Source: Candidatus Limnocylindrales bacterium (GTDB lineage: Bacteria; Moduliflexota; Moduliflexia; Moduliflexales; JAUQPW01). From it: a stretch of 15,138 nucleotides of DNA. Location of the stretch: contig DATMBG010000001.1 in assembly GCA_035559535.1 (NCBI GenBank), forward strand, positions 1-15,138, read 5' to 3'. Of the stretch, positions 1-6,754 are shown in pieces. The notes beneath the pieces were generated by a model. That model was not told the DNA's origin, ran no database searches, and saw only the letters and a program-made list of their open reading frames with translations. The position numbers were made by a program, and so were the translations under genes. Numbering within the stretch: position 1 is the stretch's first letter; each line of letters begins with the position of its first letter.

Positions 1-131
1 ACCACAGCTCTGAGTTCGATAAAGTCAGTCTTGGTAACCTGTAGCTCTTCTTTAAGCGCATCCACCAGCCGGGCCATTGGCACCCGAAGCTCCGGGGGAA
101 AAGATTCTAAAAGCTCTGTAAGGGTGGACAT
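1..131 (-). CDS. Partial protein, N-terminus only, unknown function
   Basis: An open frame on the minus strand starts with ATG at 131-129 and leaves the window at its left edge, giving 43 codons. It is preceded by an AAGAAGG-type ribosome binding site about 10 bases upstream and, further up, by a perfect TATAAT hexamer. The visible protein begins MSTLTELLESFPPEL and continues as a polar, Leu/Glu/Lys-rich helix with no signal peptide. This kind of start resembles small cytoplasmic proteins with long coiled coils (the DUF3782-like group), but 43 residues are not enough to name a family. That it is a gene is fairly likely; its function is unknown. Confidence 0.55.
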   Translation of the reverse strand, partial: MSTLTELLESFPPELRVPMARLVDALKEELQVTKTDFIELRAV

Positions 132-468
132 AGGTTATAAACCTTCTTTTTTCCCAAATCTTCCAGGGATGAAACTAAATGGATCTAACTCCTGAAATAA
201 AATCGTCGGATGTAATATATTATAAACCCAAATTCTGAACTTTAAAAGGGTGAGGGTTTGATTTATGGGGCTAATCTCAACCGGCGAGGGATCTTAAATC
301 TCTACTTGAGGCCGTTAAGGAGATCCTGAGAAATCACTAAAGGGGATTGAATTGTAACGTCTACCCATTGAATGAAGTGTCTATTTTGTAGAGTAATCAA
401 CCAGGTTACCTCTGCTGATTTTAGATCTTCCCTGAACCTGGCATAAAACATGCAGTTTGGAGTAACCG
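132..468. other. Intergenic region between divergent genes
   Basis: This 337-base stretch separates the minus-strand left-edge gene from the plus-strand methyltransferase and must hold the promoters of both. Apart from the TATAAT-containing candidate for the leftward gene, I see no clear operator, RNA gene or repeat. A short reading frame at 381-632 on the minus strand mostly overlaps the methyltransferase and has no support. Confidence 0.5.
219..246 (-). promoter_or_regulatory. Possible promoter of the left-edge minus-strand gene
   Basis: Read on the minus strand, a perfect -10 hexamer TATAAT lies at 224-219. A TTTAAA hexamer (4 of 6 matches to TTGACA) lies at 246-241, with a 16-base spacer. 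The start codon of the left-edge gene is about 80 bases downstream. The -10 match is good and the -35 weak. The surrounding DNA is AT-rich, so a chance match is possible. Confidence 0.3.
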
Positions 469-1227
469 ATGAATCGCGAGGAATATGAACTCATGTATCG
501 ATTCGAGGAACAGAACTGGTGGTTTGTTATTAAAAGAAAAATCCTCGAAACCGTCCTTAACAGCTTTGAAGACCCTGGGGAAGGAATGGACCGATTACCC
601 AGAATTCTAGATGTGGGATGCGGAACCGGCATTATTCCATTACTTCTACAACGTTATGGCTCAGTTTGGGGGTTGGATATTTCCCAAGAGGCTCTTCAGT
701 TTTGTAAAAAGCGAAAATTAACACAATTTGTATGTCAATCAGACGGGTTGACGATTCCTTTTCAAGGGAATACCTTTGATATCATCACGGCTATTGACGT
801 GATTGAGCATGTAGAGCGCGATGAGGCAATGCTTAAAGAATGTTACCGGGTCCTGAGGGTGGGGGGTAGAGTTTATATCACCACTTCCGCCTATCCTTTT
901 CTCTGGAGTGAGCATGACGAAGCCGTCGGACATAAACGCCGATATACCTTTCAAGAATTGAAAAATAAAGTCCAGCAAGCAGGGTTTAAAGTTAAAAAAT
1001 TGACCCATTACCATGCCCTTATCTTTTTTCCTGTACTGGTTCTGTGGGGTCTTAAAAAAATGTTAGGCCTTCAAAATCTTTTCAAAACTACTCATATTGA
1101 GATTTCCCCTTTCTTTAATAAGATTTGTACCCAGGTGCTCAAAATTGAACCTCTCGTGCTGAAAAATGTCAATATCCCGTTTGGCATTTCCTTGCTTTGT
1201 GTAGGGGAAAAGGAAGCCAGAAACTAG
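469..1227 (+). CDS. Class I SAM-dependent methyltransferase
   Basis: A 252-residue soluble protein with a Rossmann methyltransferase fold. SAM-binding motif I is ILDVGCGTG (residues 47-54), followed by the acidic ribose-binding residue in WGLD (Asp70). The motif around FDIITAIDVIEHV (103-115) and the LRVGGRVYI strand (129-137) are typical of the Methyltransf_11/23 group. The N-terminal MYRFEEQNWWF box and the SEHDEAVGHKRRYT segment (147-160) are seen in methyltransferases that often sit next to glycan or lipid-modifying genes; that is family knowledge and does not define a substrate. A GGAG ribosome site (459-462) precedes the ATG. The radical SAM gene follows after 61 bases on the same strand, so co-transcription is likely. 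The substrate is unknown. Confidence 0.88.
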   Translation: MNREEYELMYRFEEQNWWFVIKRKILETVLNSFEDPGEGMDRLPRILDVGCGTGIIPLLLQRYGSVWGLDISQEALQFCKKRKLTQFVCQSDGLTIPFQGNTFDIITAIDVIEHVERDEAMLKECYRVLRVGGRVYITTSAYPFLWSEHDEAVGHKRRYTFQELKNKVQQAGFKVKKLTHYHALIFFPVLVLWGLKKMLGLQNLFKTTHIEISPFFNKICTQVLKIEPLVLKNVNIPFGISLLCVGEKEARN

Positions 1228-1276
1228 AGAGCTGAAGCCTATAGCTATAAAATAGGTCTCTGACTTTTAGTTTCTG
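1218..1276. repeat. Palindromic element at the methyltransferase/radical SAM junction
   Basis: CAGAAACTA (1218-1226) and TAGTTTCTG (1268-1276) are perfect 9-base inverted repeats. Inside them, GAGA (1227-1230) pairs with TCTC (1257-1260) and CCTAT (1238-1242) with ATAGG (1252-1256). Together they form a long imperfect hairpin with an AT-rich loop. The left arm includes the last codons of the methyltransferase gene. There is no T-run after the right arm, so it is not a typical rho-independent terminator. A MITE- or REP-like repeat, or an mRNA-processing hairpin, is more likely. Confidence 0.5.
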
Positions 1277-1288
1277 ACCTCAGGGGTT

Positions 1289-2665
1289 ATGCGCGTTGGC
1301 CTTATTTTCCCAAGATTTAAATATCCCTCCGGGGACCCTCCGTTAGGAGTCATGTATGTGGCGTCTTCTTTGAGGCAGGAAGTGGGATGTCCGGTGGATA
1401 TTCTCGACTCAACCTTCTTTAGGAACCAGGAAACCTTTTGCACTTACCTGTCTGAGAAAGGTCCCTATGATCTGGTCGGTATTTCATTGATGACGTTTAT
1501 GATGTATGACGCGTTTGATATAGCGGCTTATATCAAGGCTAAATTTCCTCGAACAAAGATTATAATGGGAGGACCTCACCCAACGGTTATGCCCGACCAT
1601 ACCCTGGAAAATAAGCATATCGATGCAATTTGTATCGGTGAAGGGGAGATGGTCCTGGTCGACGTGGTAAAAAATGATGGAAATTTTAAAGGGATTCCCG
1701 GCGTATGGTATCGGGATGGAGACCAGATCATTAAAAATCCAGAGCGGGAGAATATCTGGGATCTGGATAAACTACCTTTTCCGGCCTGGGATCTGGTACC
1801 CATGGAGACCTATTTTGCGCACTGGTTCCTTATGGATTCGGTTCAGATAGGACTTCGGGGAACTTCCCTCTGCGCTTCACGGGGATGTCCCTTCAAATGC
1901 ACCTATTGCCAGCCCACGCTGAATGCTATTTTTGGAAAAAAGATCCGCAAGCGATCTCCTGCTAATATTGTAGATGAAATCGAAACGCTGAAAGATCGCT
2001 ATAAAATCACAGCCTTTGCCTTCCAGGATGATACTTTCATTATCGATAAGAAGTGGGCTAAAAGCGTGGCCCGGGAAATGATTAACCGAAAAGTGGATCT
2101 GGTTTGGGAAACCAACGTGCGGGCAGATCTTATCCCGGAGGATCTGTTGACCGATCTCTATGAGGCCGGACTCCGAAAAATTAATATTGGCATAGAATCC
2201 CATTCCCAGAAGACCCTGGATGAGATTTATGATAAAAAAATAACCGTAGAACAGGTTAAAGAAAGCGTTCGAATCGCTAACAAACTGGGAATCAAAGTCC
2301 AGGGTTATTTTATGTTGGGAGCCCCCACCGAAGGAATCTACGACGCTCTACAAACCATTAATTTCGCCAGAAAATTGGATATCCACGACGCAACTTTTAG
2401 TATCACAACTCCCCTTCCAATGACCTATCTTTATGATAGAACCAAGGAGTTGATAGAGAAGGATCTTGGAGAGTTTGACTATTATAGTACGTCCGTTTAT
2501 AAAAAATCGGTTACCGCCTCTCCTTTAGCCCTAAAAATACTGAAAAAGCTAGCTTTTTTTAGCTTTTATCTAACCCCTAAGCGACTTCTTAAAACCTTGA
2601 AGTTGGTATTGGACCCTTCCCAATTGACCAAAACGTTGGTTAAATTGAGGCGGGTTTTATCTTAA
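1289..2665 (+). CDS. B12-binding-domain radical SAM protein
   Basis: A 458-residue enzyme of the BchE/HpnP-like class B radical SAM architecture. The N-terminal third (about 1-135) is a cobalamin-binding-like Rossmann domain with PPLGVMYVASSLR (17-29), the GGPHPT motif (94-99) and IGEGE (116-120). The canonical DxHxxG cobalamin-ligand motif is not visible, as is common in this class. The radical SAM core carries the cluster motif CxxxCxxC at Cys200, Cys204 and Cys207 (CPFKCTYC), followed by FQDDTF (245-250) and GIESHS (301-306). Known members do methylations, cyclisations and carbon rearrangements on lipids, tetrapyrroles and antibiotics; this substrate is not known. It follows a methyltransferase at 61 bases, suggesting a shared modification pathway. 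The C-terminus (about 400-458) is basic and partly hydrophobic, perhaps membrane-associated. Confidence 0.88.
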   Translation: MRVGLIFPRFKYPSGDPPLGVMYVASSLRQEVGCPVDILDSTFFRNQETFCTYLSEKGPYDLVGISLMTFMMYDAFDIAAYIKAKFPRTKIIMGGPHPTVMPDHTLENKHIDAICIGEGEMVLVDVVKNDGNFKGIPGVWYRDGDQIIKNPERENIWDLDKLPFPAWDLVPMETYFAHWFLMDSVQIGLRGTSLCASRGCPFKCTYCQPTLNAIFGKKIRKRSPANIVDEIETLKDRYKITAFAFQDDTFIIDKKWAKSVAREMINRKVDLVWETNVRADLIPEDLLTDLYEAGLRKINIGIESHSQKTLDEIYDKKITVEQVKESVRIANKLGIKVQGYFMLGAPTEGIYDALQTINFARKLDIHDATFSITTPLPMTYLYDRTKELIEKDLGEFDYYSTSVYKKSVTASPLALKILKKLAFFSFYLTPKRLLKTLKLVLDPSQLTKTLVKLRRVLS

Positions 2666-2683
2666 CAACAAACCATGGGTCCT

Positions 2684-2739
2684 GGGTGCTGAGTCATGAG
2701 GGATAAATCTTATTCGTTATCATTCATCACTCGGTACCC
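2684..2739. repeat. Imperfect palindrome downstream of the radical SAM gene
   Basis: The 23-base arms at 2684-2706 and 2717-2739 are complementary at 18 of 23 positions. Most of the exceptions can form G-U pairs in RNA. The outer part contains GGGT...GAGT...ATGA against its complement, and the inner part GATAA against TTATC, with a 10-base loop. The hairpin almost fills the gap between the radical SAM stop and the start of the cupredoxin gene. It lacks a following T-run, so I read it as a dispersed palindromic repeat and not a standard terminator. It may separate transcription of the two genes. Confidence 0.5.
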
Positions 2740-2742
2740 TCA

Positions 2743-3120
2743 GTGAGTTCTATGCGTCGTTTTTCTGCCTGGCTCGTTTTGATTCCTGTTATTTTACTTT
2801 TGATAGCTCCTGTTGGGGCGATGAGGATTCCCGCCATTGACTTTGATGTGAAAGTGACCCCAAGAGCCGGGGTCGTCCAGACGATCACCATTCAAAACTT
2901 TGCCTTCAATCCGCAAACTCTGGTCGTCAATCTCAATGATACCGTCAGGGCCATAAACAATGATGGAGTTCCCCATACCGTAACCAGTGACCAAGGACTT
3001 TTTGATTCAGGCACCATACGCCCTGGTAAATCTAAACAAGCGATAGCCAAGCGCAGAGGAACTTACCCTTATCATTGTTCCATTCACCCCTTTATGAAAG
3101 GGACAGTCATCGTACAGTAA
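2743..3120 (+). CDS. Exported small cupredoxin (plastocyanin-like)
   Basis: A 125-residue blue-copper-type protein. Residues 5-27 form a basic and hydrophobic signal segment (MRRFSAWLVLIPVILLL) ending in PVGA. The mature part has the single-domain cupredoxin pattern QNFAFNPQTLVV...NNDGVPHTV...YHCSIHPFMKG. The type 1 copper ligands are His78, Cys112, His115 and Met118, so an electron-transfer role outside the cytoplasm is expected. The frame opens with GTG at 2743. An ATG three codons later (2752) is an equally good start, and neither has a clear ribosome site. It ends 7 bases before the convergent cyclase-family gene. The partner protein is not evident, though the multicopper oxidases further right need electron donors of this kind. 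Confidence 0.85.
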   Translation: MSSMRRFSAWLVLIPVILLLIAPVGAMRIPAIDFDVKVTPRAGVVQTITIQNFAFNPQTLVVNLNDTVRAINNDGVPHTVTSDQGLFDSGTIRPGKSKQAIAKRRGTYPYHCSIHPFMKGTVIVQ

Positions 3121-3127
3121 AATAGAT

Positions 3128-3814
3128 TCAGTCGATAGGTTCTGCAGCAACTGCGCGTACCGGGCTGCCATCTCCCCCTTCTAAAAGAAGGGGAAAAACA
3201 TATAAAAAAACACGATCTTTTTTCAAAAGATGAAGGTTGGTTAAATACTCGATTACACAAATCCCCTCCTTAAAGAAAACATCGTGTGTGGTGCACTCTT
3301 CTCGACTGATGGGGCGGTCAGGTTCTGTGATCATGTATCGAATGGAGTAATCGGGAGGATAATCGTACCCTACGGTTTTAACCCTTTTCTGTACCAGCCA
3401 CCGACAGGCTTCTCGAGTGGTATAAGGAGCCTCTGTCCAAAATTCCCGGGTTTCTATAGAACGCTTGAGAGGCCAGTCTGTTCGTAACAGCACGATGTCT
3501 CCCTGGCGTATATGCTGTCCCCGACTCTCCAAATCTTCCACCCGAATGGGATCATTAGCCTGACAATGGGTTAAATCTACGATTACAGCCTCTCCAAACC
3601 ACTGATCTAAGGGAAGTTGAGAAAACGACTTACCACCTGGAATAAAATGACTGGGAGCATCCACATGGGTAAAACTATGACCACTCAAGGTTATCCTGTG
3701 GATTAGAAAAGGAAAACCTTCTTCATAGTTCCGAATTCTTTTAAATTCTACGGGCCAACGCCAGTGATTGGGTTTAATAGGATGGGTTAAATCGACAAGT
3801 TTGGGTTTTGACAT
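3128..3814 (-). CDS. Cyclase-family metal hydrolase (kynurenine formamidase-like)
   Basis: A 228-residue cytoplasmic protein of the Cyclase family (PF04199), which includes bacterial kynurenine formamidase, isatin hydrolase and carbamoyl-type hydrolases. The metal-binding motif appears as His46-Ser-Phe-Thr-His50-Val-Asp52-Ala-Pro-Ser-His56, matching HxGTHxDxPxH except that Phe replaces Gly. The distal ligands are probably His177 (TTHDVF) and Glu189 (CVIEYLTNL). The C-terminal EGGDGSPVRAVA segment is also typical. Length fits the family. No tryptophan-degradation gene is nearby, so kynurenine formamidase activity should not be assumed. No strong ribosome site precedes the ATG. The promoter should lie in 3815-3951, where TATATATT in AT-rich DNA (read leftward) is the only candidate. 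Confidence 0.85.
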   Translation of the reverse strand: MSKPKLVDLTHPIKPNHWRWPVEFKRIRNYEEGFPFLIHRITLSGHSFTHVDAPSHFIPGGKSFSQLPLDQWFGEAVIVDLTHCQANDPIRVEDLESRGQHIRQGDIVLLRTDWPLKRSIETREFWTEAPYTTREACRWLVQKRVKTVGYDYPPDYSIRYMITEPDRPISREECTTHDVFFKEGICVIEYLTNLHLLKKDRVFLYVFPLLLEGGDGSPVRAVAAEPID

Positions 3815-3951
3815 AGTTAAAATTACCGGTTGGGGTTAAATAAAAGAGCAAAAATATATATCCCAGGCTCTCCAAGAGTATACACTTAATTTAAAACAAT
3901 CTTTGTTTTTAAGACCACTTTCTTAACCGGAGAGACAGAAATTGGCCTCCT

Positions 3952-5115
3952 TTAAGGGATTAAGGTCTCTACAACTTTATAAACCGGAACAGCTTCCGAG
4001 ATATTTTTAAGGGATTGGGGTCCCATCTCTTCAAGTTTAAACAGCGTCTTAACGCGCTCGGCCGTCTCTCTACTGATTAAGATAGTCCCGCCCCTTGCAC
4101 AGGCTCCAAGTCTGGCTGCTAAGATCGTAGTAGGACCCACGGCGGTATAGGCCCAGCGGGTTCCGGCAATTCCCTGAAATTTGGTTGAGCCTACAAAAGC
4201 AACTCCAGAGTTGATCCCGATATTGATTAAAATAGGTTCATAGTCGTTTTTTAATTCCTCATTTATTTTATGAACTTTGCTTGTAATGGCCAGAGCGGTC
4301 CTCACAGCAGCTATGGTATGTTTAATAGTATTATCATCTTGAAAGAGGATCATTAGGCCATCTCCGGCAGTTTCGACGATATCTCCCCCATTTTCATAAA
4401 TATCATCTACAAAACTGGAGAAGTATCTTTCAACCAGATGATTCACCTGAATTTGATCCAGTCTCTGACTCATTTTAGTATAGCCTTCAATATCCAGAAA
4501 GAGGATAGATACATCTTTCTCCTGCTTTTCCAGAGCGATCTTCTTCAAGGCTGCGCTATCTGAATAGGATCGAAGGATCTGTTTCACAGATTCCGGGACA
4601 AACTTGCCCATCAGCCCTTCGATACTTTCCAATAATTCTATTTTCTTAAGAGCTGCCTTGAGCTCGGCAACCTTCTTTTCCAGCTCCTGGTTTTTGATTT
4701 CAAGTTCTTTAAGTAATCTCTTGTTTTGTTGGCTTATTTCATAAGTCTCCAAACCCCGCTTAATGGTGACCCGCAGTTCCCGCTCATCCCAGGGTTTGGT
4801 AATATATCGATAGACCTGACCGGTATTGATGGCCTCAATTAAGGCCTCGATATCTGTAAATCCCGTAAGGATCATTCGAATTATATCCGGGAACTCTGGG
4901 ATAGTTTTCTCGAGAAGCTGAATTCCGGTCATATGAGGCATCCTCTGGTCGGTGATAATCAGAGGAATGTCTTTCTCTCTTCGTAGGATGTTTAATCCTT
5001 CCTCTCCAGAGGTAGCTGTAAATACTTGATATTCCTTCCGGAAGGTCTCTTGGAAGACGATCAAATTCTGGAGTTCATCATCTACGTAGAGGATTTTATA
5101 TTTTCTTTTTCCCAT
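3952..5115 (-). CDS. Response regulator with class III nucleotide cyclase domain
   Basis: A 387-residue signalling protein. Residues 6-120 are a CheY-like receiver with Asp12/Asp13, phospho-acceptor Asp56, Thr84 and Lys107 in the TKPW motif. A coiled coil (about 127-165) leads into a class III adenylate/guanylate cyclase domain (about 198-385). Both metal-binding aspartates appear present: Asp208 in FLDIEGYT and Asp252 in AGDG. Arg335 of the AARL segment is kept. Three positions look unusual: Glu248 where adenylate cyclases have Lys, Thr324 at the second base-recognition position (as in class IIIb), and Ile331 where the catalytic Asn is expected. Product specificity, or even activity, is therefore open. 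No histidine kinase is adjacent. Transcription is leftward from the 5116-5780 region, divergent from the oxidase cluster. Confidence 0.9.
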   Translation of the reverse strand: MGKRKYKILYVDDELQNLIVFQETFRKEYQVFTATSGEEGLNILRREKDIPLIITDQRMPHMTGIQLLEKTIPEFPDIIRMILTGFTDIEALIEAINTGQVYRYITKPWDERELRVTIKRGLETYEISQQNKRLLKELEIKNQELEKKVAELKAALKKIELLESIEGLMGKFVPESVKQILRSYSDSAALKKIALEKQEKDVSILFLDIEGYTKMSQRLDQIQVNHLVERYFSSFVDDIYENGGDIVETAGDGLMILFQDDNTIKHTIAAVRTALAITSKVHKINEELKNDYEPILINIGINSGVAFVGSTKFQGIAGTRWAYTAVGPTTILAARLGACARGGTILISRETAERVKTLFKLEEMGPQSLKNISEAVPVYKVVETLIP

Positions 5116-5589
5116 AACCTGAATGCCCTCTGACGGCTGAACCTCAAAAAATTATAAGAACGGTCCGATAAGGGGTAGGTTTGAAATCCTTTTCTACGCT
5201 TACGCTCCCAAGAAAACGACCTTAAAAATCTTAGCGTGATGGGCCGACCGTTTACCTATAAAACGGCTTCGTAAAGTCCAGGTATCAAAGGGTTTTCTCT
5301 AGCTTCCAGGAAAGAACCTATTACACCTTCTCTGTTTTATCTTCTCTCCCTAACTCTCAAATTACAAATTAACTATCAGAGAATATAAAATAGGAAAAAT
5401 AATTCTGTAAACCCCTTCCCCTTCAGCCGGGATAGGAGAAGGATCCGGTTTGGAGAAAGGAGGATTTTGCTGCTCTGAGGAAAGGTTTTCAGAAAGGAAG
5501 TATCGCTAAATAAAGAAGTTATAAATTTTCTAAAAATTCTTTAAAAATTTTTCTTGACAGAGATTTTTTTATTGACCAATCTTGAAATT

Positions 5590-5608
5590 GATAATGCTTA
5601 TCAAAATC
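5590..5608 (+). promoter_or_regulatory. Fur-box-like operator upstream of the first multicopper oxidase
   Basis: GATAATGCTTATCAAAATC matches the 19-base Fur consensus (GATAATGATTATCATTATC, one strand) at 16 of 19 positions. The core is a perfect palindrome, TTGATAA (5588-5594) with TTATCAA (5598-5604), around TGC. It overlaps or directly follows the promoter-like TTGAC hexamers, the usual place for a repressor. The expected reading is iron-dependent repression of the downstream oxidase, relieved by iron starvation. Confidence 0.65.
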
Positions 5609-5686
5609 ATTTTCTTTCCTATTTCCTGAAACCTGAAAAACCAGTAACCGGTCATAAACCTTTATGGCAAATTTTTGAAAGGTCTG

Positions 5687-5715
5687 GTAGGGGCGGGTTG
5701 GAAACCCCTCTCTAC
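5687..5715. repeat. REP-like hairpin with GTAGGGGCGGGTT arm
   Basis: The arms 5687-5699 (GTAGGGGCGGGTT) and 5703-5715 (AACCCCTCTCTAC) are complementary at 10 of 13 positions around a 3-base loop. The left arm resembles a short palindrome known from intergenic regions of cyanobacteria and other repeat-rich genomes. It lies in the untranslated leader of the first multicopper oxidase gene, about 65 bases before the start codon, so it could affect mRNA stability or simply be a dispersed repeat. Confidence 0.45.
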
Positions 5716-5780
5716 ATGCGGAAACGACTCCTGGAATCTCAGAATCAGGTATGATCGGTTCCTTAAAGGAGAAGAAGTTT

Positions 5781-6668
5781 ATGGAGAAAGTACGTAGGAG
5801 TCTTGTAAAACGACTCTTAATGAGTTCAATTTTACTGGCTATGGCGGGCGCTTTCTGGGTTCTGCCTTCAGGATGGAAACCCGATTTCCATCTGGGATCG
5901 ACCAGCCAGGCCCTTCCGGTGAGGGAGTATACCCTGATCAGCCGGGAGGTGGAATGGGAAGTCGCACCGGGATACACCTATAAAGCGTTGACTTTCAATG
6001 GGAGTATTCCGGGTCCTACCATTGAAGCAATCGAAGGGGAGATCATTCGGGTTAAATTCAAAAATGAGCTCTCAGAACCTCACAGCATTCATGCCCACGG
6101 AGTTCAATACGAGTTCCAGCATGATGGAACTTATCCCCATACTCCCAGTGGAGCCGTTCCTCCTGGAGGGGAGTTTGTGTATGAATGGAAAGCCGTGCCT
6201 GGAACCTGGTTTTACCACGACCATTCTGAAAAAGGGATAGAGGCGACCCGAAAAGGGATGTATGGCGCCATTATCGTCCATCCCAAAAACGAACAGGTTA
6301 AACCCGATCGGGACTTTATCCTTTTTTATGCCGATCTGGAACCTGAGATCACCGGTTTTACCGATCACCCCTTTTCAGCCTTCAACGGAAAGGCAGGAAT
6401 GGGAAATACCCCGGTGCTGAAAAGCCGGGTCGGAGACTTGGTTCGGTTCCGATTGATTAATCTCATGGATGAACCCCATACCTTTCATATTCACGGTCAC
6501 CGCTGGGAGTATAATGGAAAATTGGTGGATACCGTTTCCGTCCTCCCCGGAGAAACGGCTACCTTTGAGTTTAAGGAAGATGTCCCCGGTCAGTGGGCCT
6601 ATCACTGCCATTTTCTAACCCACATGGAAGAAGGTATGATGGGTATGTACGAAGTTTCCCCGAAATAG
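5781..6668 (+). CDS. Two-domain multicopper oxidase, exported
   Basis: I start this gene at ATG 5781, giving 295 residues, because AAAGGAG (5765-5771) lies 9 bases upstream and a signal peptide follows directly. An in-frame ATG at 5751 would add ten residues but has no proper ribosome site. Two cupredoxin domains follow. Domain 1 carries HxHG (His104, His106) and HDH (His146, His148). Domain 2 carries HTFHIH (His233, His236, His238) and HCHFLTHMEEGM (His275, Cys276, His277, His281, Met286). All eight trinuclear-cluster histidines are therefore present, and the single type 1 site is in domain 2, as in small (type B) two-domain laccases. Oxygen-reducing oxidation of Fe(II), Cu(I) or phenols in the periplasm or envelope is likely. 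The Fur-like operator favours iron. Confidence 0.88.
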   Translation: MEKVRRSLVKRLLMSSILLAMAGAFWVLPSGWKPDFHLGSTSQALPVREYTLISREVEWEVAPGYTYKALTFNGSIPGPTIEAIEGEIIRVKFKNELSEPHSIHAHGVQYEFQHDGTYPHTPSGAVPPGGEFVYEWKAVPGTWFYHDHSEKGIEATRKGMYGAIIVHPKNEQVKPDRDFILFYADLEPEITGFTDHPFSAFNGKAGMGNTPVLKSRVGDLVRFRLINLMDEPHTFHIHGHRWEYNGKLVDTVSVLPGETATFEFKEDVPGQWAYHCHFLTHMEEGMMGMYEVSPK

Positions 6669-6693
6669 TCTCAAAAAATTTTCAACCGTTATT

Positions 6694-6712
6694 GAAAATG
6701 AATTTTAAAATC
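6694..6712 (+). promoter_or_regulatory. Weak Fur-box-like site upstream of the porin
   Basis: GAAAATGAATTTTAAAATC agrees with the Fur consensus at 13 of 19 positions and contains the short inverted repeat AAAAT/ATTTT. It lies in the 86-base gap between the first oxidase and the porin. The match is modest and the DNA is AT-rich. It gains some weight only from the better sites at 5590 and 9396 in the same region. Confidence 0.3.
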
Positions 6713-6754
6713 AATTCACTAACCTGCTAAGGATTCAGAAAAGGAGTCAGGAGA

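Larger units (their letters stand above)
5116..5780. promoter_or_regulatory. Long control region between divergent regulator and oxidase genes
   Basis: These 665 bases hold no convincing gene. The left part has a loose inverted repeat, AACGGTC (5159-5165) with GACCGTT (5246-5252), of unknown meaning. The 5520-5550 stretch is A/T-tract DNA with a 7-base inverted repeat (5532-5538 with 5546-5552), plausible as an UP-type element. Promoter-like TTGACA (5554-5559), TTGACC (5572-5577) and TTGAAA (5582-5587) hexamers run straight into a Fur-box match at 5590-5608. No single -10 hexamer stands out. The rest is a leader of about 170 bases with a REP-like hairpin. Confidence 0.5.

Noticed and set aside
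739-1014. Antisense open frame inside the methyltransferase gene, and similar antisense frames in other genes
   Set aside because: They lie fully within well-supported genes on the other strand and show no family pattern or ribosome site.
2709-2727. TTATCATT-containing Fur-like site before the cupredoxin gene
   Set aside because: Only about 11 of 19 positions match, and the sequence is explained by the right arm of the palindrome at 2684-2739.
5554-5754. Plus-strand open frame of 66 codons in the control region
   Set aside because: It runs through the promoter hexamers, the Fur-like operator and the REP-like hairpin and has no ribosome site or recognisable protein pattern.
5781-6668. Copper nitrite reductase (NirK)
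   Set aside because: NirK has its type 1 copper in domain 1. Here domain 1 has HDH with no Cys, the type 1 ligands are in domain 2, and all trinuclear histidines are present, which fits a two-domain laccase or ferroxidase.
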